Below, in pieces: positions 61,307 through 64,000 of a stretch of 64,000 nucleotides of DNA; position 1 is the first letter of the stretch, and the number at the start of each line of letters is the position of its first letter. The notes beneath the pieces are model-generated. The model made no database searches. It was not told where the DNA came from and saw only the letters and a program-made list of their open reading frames with translations. A program made the position numbers and the translations under genes. The stretch is from Dysgonomonas sp. ZJ279 (GTDB taxonomy: Bacteria; Bacteroidota; Bacteroidia; Bacteroidales; Dysgonomonadaceae): the NCBI RefSeq assembly GCF_011039205.1, contig NZ_JAAKEL010000001.1, positions 62,001 to 126,000 of the forward strand. The letters run 5' to 3'.

Positions 61307-62422
61307 ATGAGTACAAAAATATATCCTAAACTGATTCTGGATGCACTTCGCAATGTGCGTTATCCCGGTACAGGGAAAGACGTTGTCGAGATGGGATTTG
61401 TATCCGATGATATTCATATAGATGGAATGAAAGTGAGTTTCTCGATGTTATTCGATAAACCTAACGATCCATTTATTAAATCGGTAGTGAAAGCATGTGA
61501 AACTGCAATTTTAACATATGCTGATCCGAATATTGAAATAAAGGGAAATATAGAAGTAAAAACGGCGCAAGCTGCACCTCCTAAAGCTGCTAAATTATTA
61601 CCTCAAGTTAAGAATGTAATAGCAGTGTCTTCGGGCAAAGGTGGAGTAGGCAAGAGTACTGTGTCTGTCAATCTGGCTATATCATTAGCAAAAAAAGGCT
61701 ATAAAGTTGGGTTGCTCGATGCTGATATCTTCGGCCCTTCACTCCCTAAAATGTTTAACGAAGAAGATGCACGTCCGCTTTTAGAACCTATTGACGGAAA
61801 AGAATATATCGTTCCTATCGAAAAGTATGGCGTTAAGATGCTTTCTATCGGTTTCTTTGTGAATAGAGATGAGGCTGTTGTATGGCGTGGAGCAATGGCA
61901 GGAAATGCTTTAAAGCAATTGATTGCCGATGCAGATTGGGGCGACTTGGACTATTTCCTTATCGATTTTCCACCCGGTACAAGCGATATTCATTTGACAT
62001 TGGTGCAGACCCTAGCTATTACCGGTGCGGTAGTAGTAAGTACCCCGCAACAAGTCGCTTTGGCCGATGCTCGTAAAGGTATAAACATGTTTACCAACGA
62101 AAAAGTAAATGTGCCGATACTTGGTTTGGTAGAAAATATGGCTTGGTTTACTCCGGCCGAACTTCCTGAAAATAAATATTATATATTTGGTAAAGAAGGT
62201 TGTAAGGCTCTTGCCGAAGAGATGAATGTACCTCTTTTAGGGCAGATACCTATTGTACAGAGCATCTGCGAAGGTGGTGATAGCGGAGTCCCTGTTTCGC
62301 TGAACGAAAACTCTATAACAGGTATGGCATTTGCATCTCTTGCTGATAGCTTTGTGGCTTCGGTCGAAAAACGAAATGCGGAACATGCGCCTACCCAAAA
62401 GGTCGAAGTTCATAAAAAATAA
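61307..62422 (+). CDS. mrp: Mrp/NBP35-family iron-sulfur carrier ATPase
   Basis: A 371-residue P-loop protein of the Mrp/ApbC family, which binds and transfers 4Fe-4S clusters. Residues 1-80 are a DUF59/MIP18-like domain; residues about 100-350 are the ParA-like ATPase with deviant Walker A VSSGKGGVGKSTVSVNLAIS near 107, the LLDADIFGPSLPKMF switch and YFLIDFPPGTSDIHLTLVQT. The usual C-terminal CxxC cluster-binding pair of Mrp is not seen: the corresponding region reads LVENMAWFTPAELPENKYYI, with the cysteines absent, which many Bacteroidota Mrp proteins may also lack. Followed by a terminator. Confidence 0.93.
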   Translation: MSTKIYPKLILDALRNVRYPGTGKDVVEMGFVSDDIHIDGMKVSFSMLFDKPNDPFIKSVVKACETAILTYADPNIEIKGNIEVKTAQAAPPKAAKLLPQVKNVIAVSSGKGGVGKSTVSVNLAISLAKKGYKVGLLDADIFGPSLPKMFNEEDARPLLEPIDGKEYIVPIEKYGVKMLSIGFFVNRDEAVVWRGAMAGNALKQLIADADWGDLDYFLIDFPPGTSDIHLTLVQTLAITGAVVVSTPQQVALADARKGINMFTNEKVNVPILGLVENMAWFTPAELPENKYYIFGKEGCKALAEEMNVPLLGQIPIVQSICEGGDSGVPVSLNENSITGMAFASLADSFVASVEKRNAEHAPTQKVEVHKK

Positions 62423-62444
62423 TATAATTAGGCTATAATATAAC

Positions 62445-62485
62445 GGGCTGGAGGTTGTTCTAACTTTCAGCCCTTTCTTTTTCTA
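62445..62485 (+). terminator. Terminator after mrp
   Basis: GGGCTG (62445-62450) pairs with CAGCCC (62468-62473), extended by AGGTT/AACTT pairing inside, then a T-rich run. Confidence 0.85.
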
Positions 62486-62535
62486 TTTTCTGTCAATTAA
62501 TATTGTATCTTTATTTTCTTATAAACTAGTATAAT

Positions 62536-63780
62536 ATGAAAAAGCCAATTTCTGTTGTTCTCCTTTTTGTTTTATTTATTTTACAAATTGATGCACAACA
62601 AGGCGATGACATAATAAATATAAAGTTAAATACTCCCCAGTACTATGAAGAAACAGAAGGAGGTTTAATTTTTATTCCAAACCCTATTAAAATTTGGCCG
62701 GAAAATGATCTTGTAGCACCATTCGATAGCATTTTGTATGAATTGGTGTTACAAGATGATCTACAATTCAGAAAATCCACAGATATCGGTCAAAAAATAT
62801 GTGAGGATATGCCTGACGGATTAAAAATTCTTCTTAGAAAAGAATCGGATTCGATTATAATAAAGTTATCAAAGCATTATAATTATTTTTTAAAAAATGA
62901 CATAAGGTTATCATATCATGCTGATTCTGCAAAGAAATGGACAAATAAAATTTTACCCGATAATTTATTTCCTCGAATAGATATAATTTATCCTTATTGC
63001 CTCGAGAATAAGATAGAATATAAAACCTGTGAATTATTTTTCCTGCCTTTTGTCGATGGAGTTACTTTCAATGATTCACGATTTTACGAATTACCTCTGA
63101 ATGTTTTTATTTCAAAAATGAGAAATGCAAAATTTCAGAATAATACTATATCCATTATTAAAAACAATCTCGCAAACTCAGATATAGTAGGGCTCGAATT
63201 GAATGTAATAGATTCTTTGGGTAATTATCATGGTGACGCATATGTAAATGGGATAAAATATAAAAGAAATTACCGGTTAAACGATTCAATCTACATAAAC
63301 AATCAATATTACAAACTTACAGAAATTAATGAGAATTGGGATAATGTTCAACTTCAATTATTGACTGATATCAATGAGAAAACTCCATTATTAGCGAATA
63401 TACTATTAGATAAACTAAATCCTTTTTTTACAGAGAAAAAGAAATTCATTGTTATCGATTTTTGGGGAACATGGTGCAGTCCATGTATAGCGACTCTCCC
63501 TAAATTGCGTGAATTATATAACTTATATAATGATAGATACGAATTTGTTAGCGTTTGTTTTGATAGAGCCGATAATTTTGATAAAGCCAAAACAATATTT
63601 GAAGAAAATGATATTCAATGGCCGCAGATATTCGATGAATCTAATAACGAATCGATTACAGTCAAACTAGGTATTACAACATTTCCAACTTATATGTTGA
63701 TAGACCATAAAGGACAAATATTATTGAAAAATGGAGGATTACCCGGGTTTGAAAATTTAGCAAACTATATGAAAAAATGA
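62536..63780 (+). CDS. Exported TlpA-like thioredoxin-fold protein with long N-terminal region
   Basis: A 414-residue protein: signal peptide MKKPISVVLLFVLFILQIDA, a large N-terminal region (about 20-290) that I do not recognise, and a C-terminal thioredoxin/AhpC-TSA-type domain (about 300-414) with DFWGTWCSPCIATLPKLREL carrying the CSPC redox pair near residues 314-317 and the cis-Pro in ITTFPTYMLIDHKG. Periplasmic thiol-disulfide exchange, as in TlpA/ResA relatives, is expected. Such multi-domain thioredoxins are common in Bacteroidota, with variable N-terminal regions. It is transcribed alone after a terminator; TATCTTTA upstream approximates a -7 element. Confidence 0.88.
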   Translation: MKKPISVVLLFVLFILQIDAQQGDDIINIKLNTPQYYEETEGGLIFIPNPIKIWPENDLVAPFDSILYELVLQDDLQFRKSTDIGQKICEDMPDGLKILLRKESDSIIIKLSKHYNYFLKNDIRLSYHADSAKKWTNKILPDNLFPRIDIIYPYCLENKIEYKTCELFFLPFVDGVTFNDSRFYELPLNVFISKMRNAKFQNNTISIIKNNLANSDIVGLELNVIDSLGNYHGDAYVNGIKYKRNYRLNDSIYINNQYYKLTEINENWDNVQLQLLTDINEKTPLLANILLDKLNPFFTEKKKFIVIDFWGTWCSPCIATLPKLRELYNLYNDRYEFVSVCFDRADNFDKAKTIFEENDIQWPQIFDESNNESITVKLGITTFPTYMLIDHKGQILLKNGGLPGFENLANYMKK

Positions 63781-63800
63781 AACTTGAAATTTTCAAGTTT
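63780..63800 (+). terminator. Palindrome after the thioredoxin gene
   Basis: AAACTTGAAA pairs with TTTCAAGTTT around one base, starting at the last base of the stop codon. AT-rich, with few T after it, so only a weak terminator. The remaining 200 bases to the window end hold no gene or motif I can support. Confidence 0.4.
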
Positions 63801-64000
63801 ATATGGCTGAACAATAGGTGTTTTGGCAAAAAAAAATGCGTTTTTAGCTCCAAAGTATTTCATTGATTAAAATTTGAAAGGTTACTTACTATTAACATGA
63901 CTTTTCATACCCATATATAGATAAATACCAAAATAGGTTACAATGGTGATTTTATCCTGATTATCTCAATTGTTAAGCTATGCAAATAGTTAAATTACTT

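Noticed and set aside
1-64000. CRISPR array, insertion sequence, prophage or integrated element
   Set aside because: No direct-repeat array, transposase, integrase or structural phage gene was found; the only repeat of note is the inverted element at 24703-24785.

Overview
The window reads as chromosomal DNA of an AT-rich member of the Bacteroidota, order Bacteroidales. The evidence is a SusC/SusD outer-membrane pair, an ECF sigma/FecR anti-sigma operon, Bacteroidales-type lipoproteins, repeated TAnnTTTG (-7) promoter elements with TTTG-like -33 boxes, and few Shine-Dalgarno sequences. A Dysgonomonas-like host is my best guess: respiratory lactate oxidation beside anaerobic nitrite and NO metabolism fits a facultative gut bacterium. 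This is inference from gene content, not a database result. I see no phage, insertion sequence, CRISPR array or rRNA.

Layout. 1-10.8 kb (minus strand): a partial lipoprotein, ribD, ridA, rlmB, an amino-acid permease, a FemAB-like protein, a double FdtA-type cupin, an EnvC-like murein hydrolase activator, a DUF4292-type lipoprotein, a TPR protein and dut, many overlapping or nearly touching. 10.9-11.8 kb: tRNA-Val(UAC) and an orphan 184-residue protein. 11.9-17.7 kb (minus): aldA-lldP-lutABC, an apparent lactaldehyde to lactate to pyruvate operon. 17.9-24.6 kb (plus): a GH97 glycosidase, then an ECF sigma/FecR module flanked by two paralogous carboxypeptidase-regulatory-domain proteins, one with an STN domain but neither long enough for a TonB-dependent barrel. 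24.7 kb: a long perfect inverted repeat. 24.9-33.0 kb: a membrane-spanning TPR/HTH regulator, susC, susD and a histidine acid phosphatase. 33.1-40.3 kb: hcp, a DUF488 protein, and the minus-strand set Crp/Fnr regulator, nrfH, nrfA, ccsB, ccsA. 40.4-47.1 kb: galM-galK, a quinone-reductase-like flavoprotein divergent from an HxlR regulator, a sugar mutarotase, a cytidylyltransferase/GHMP-kinase-like fusion, and proS. 47.2-64 kb: a HAD phosphatase, flavodoxin, a MATE exporter, a GYF2/CD225/DUF2752 small membrane protein cluster, kup, a minus-strand block (S8 protease, xseA, xseB, ispD, DUF1801, M20 peptidase), then ABC exporter, trmB, mrp and a TlpA-like thioredoxin.

Most notable points: (i) a perfect palindrome with core TGTAACATATGTTACA lies between the Crp/Fnr gene and nrfH, and a 13/16 match lies at about -41.5 from the predicted hcp start, suggesting one nitrite/NO regulon; (ii) the ECF/FecR module has an STN protein without a barrel as its candidate sensor; (iii) the nucleotidyltransferase/GHMP fusion shows no recognisable GHMP motif 2; (iv) the tandem FdtA cupin has lost one of the paired active-site histidines in its first half.
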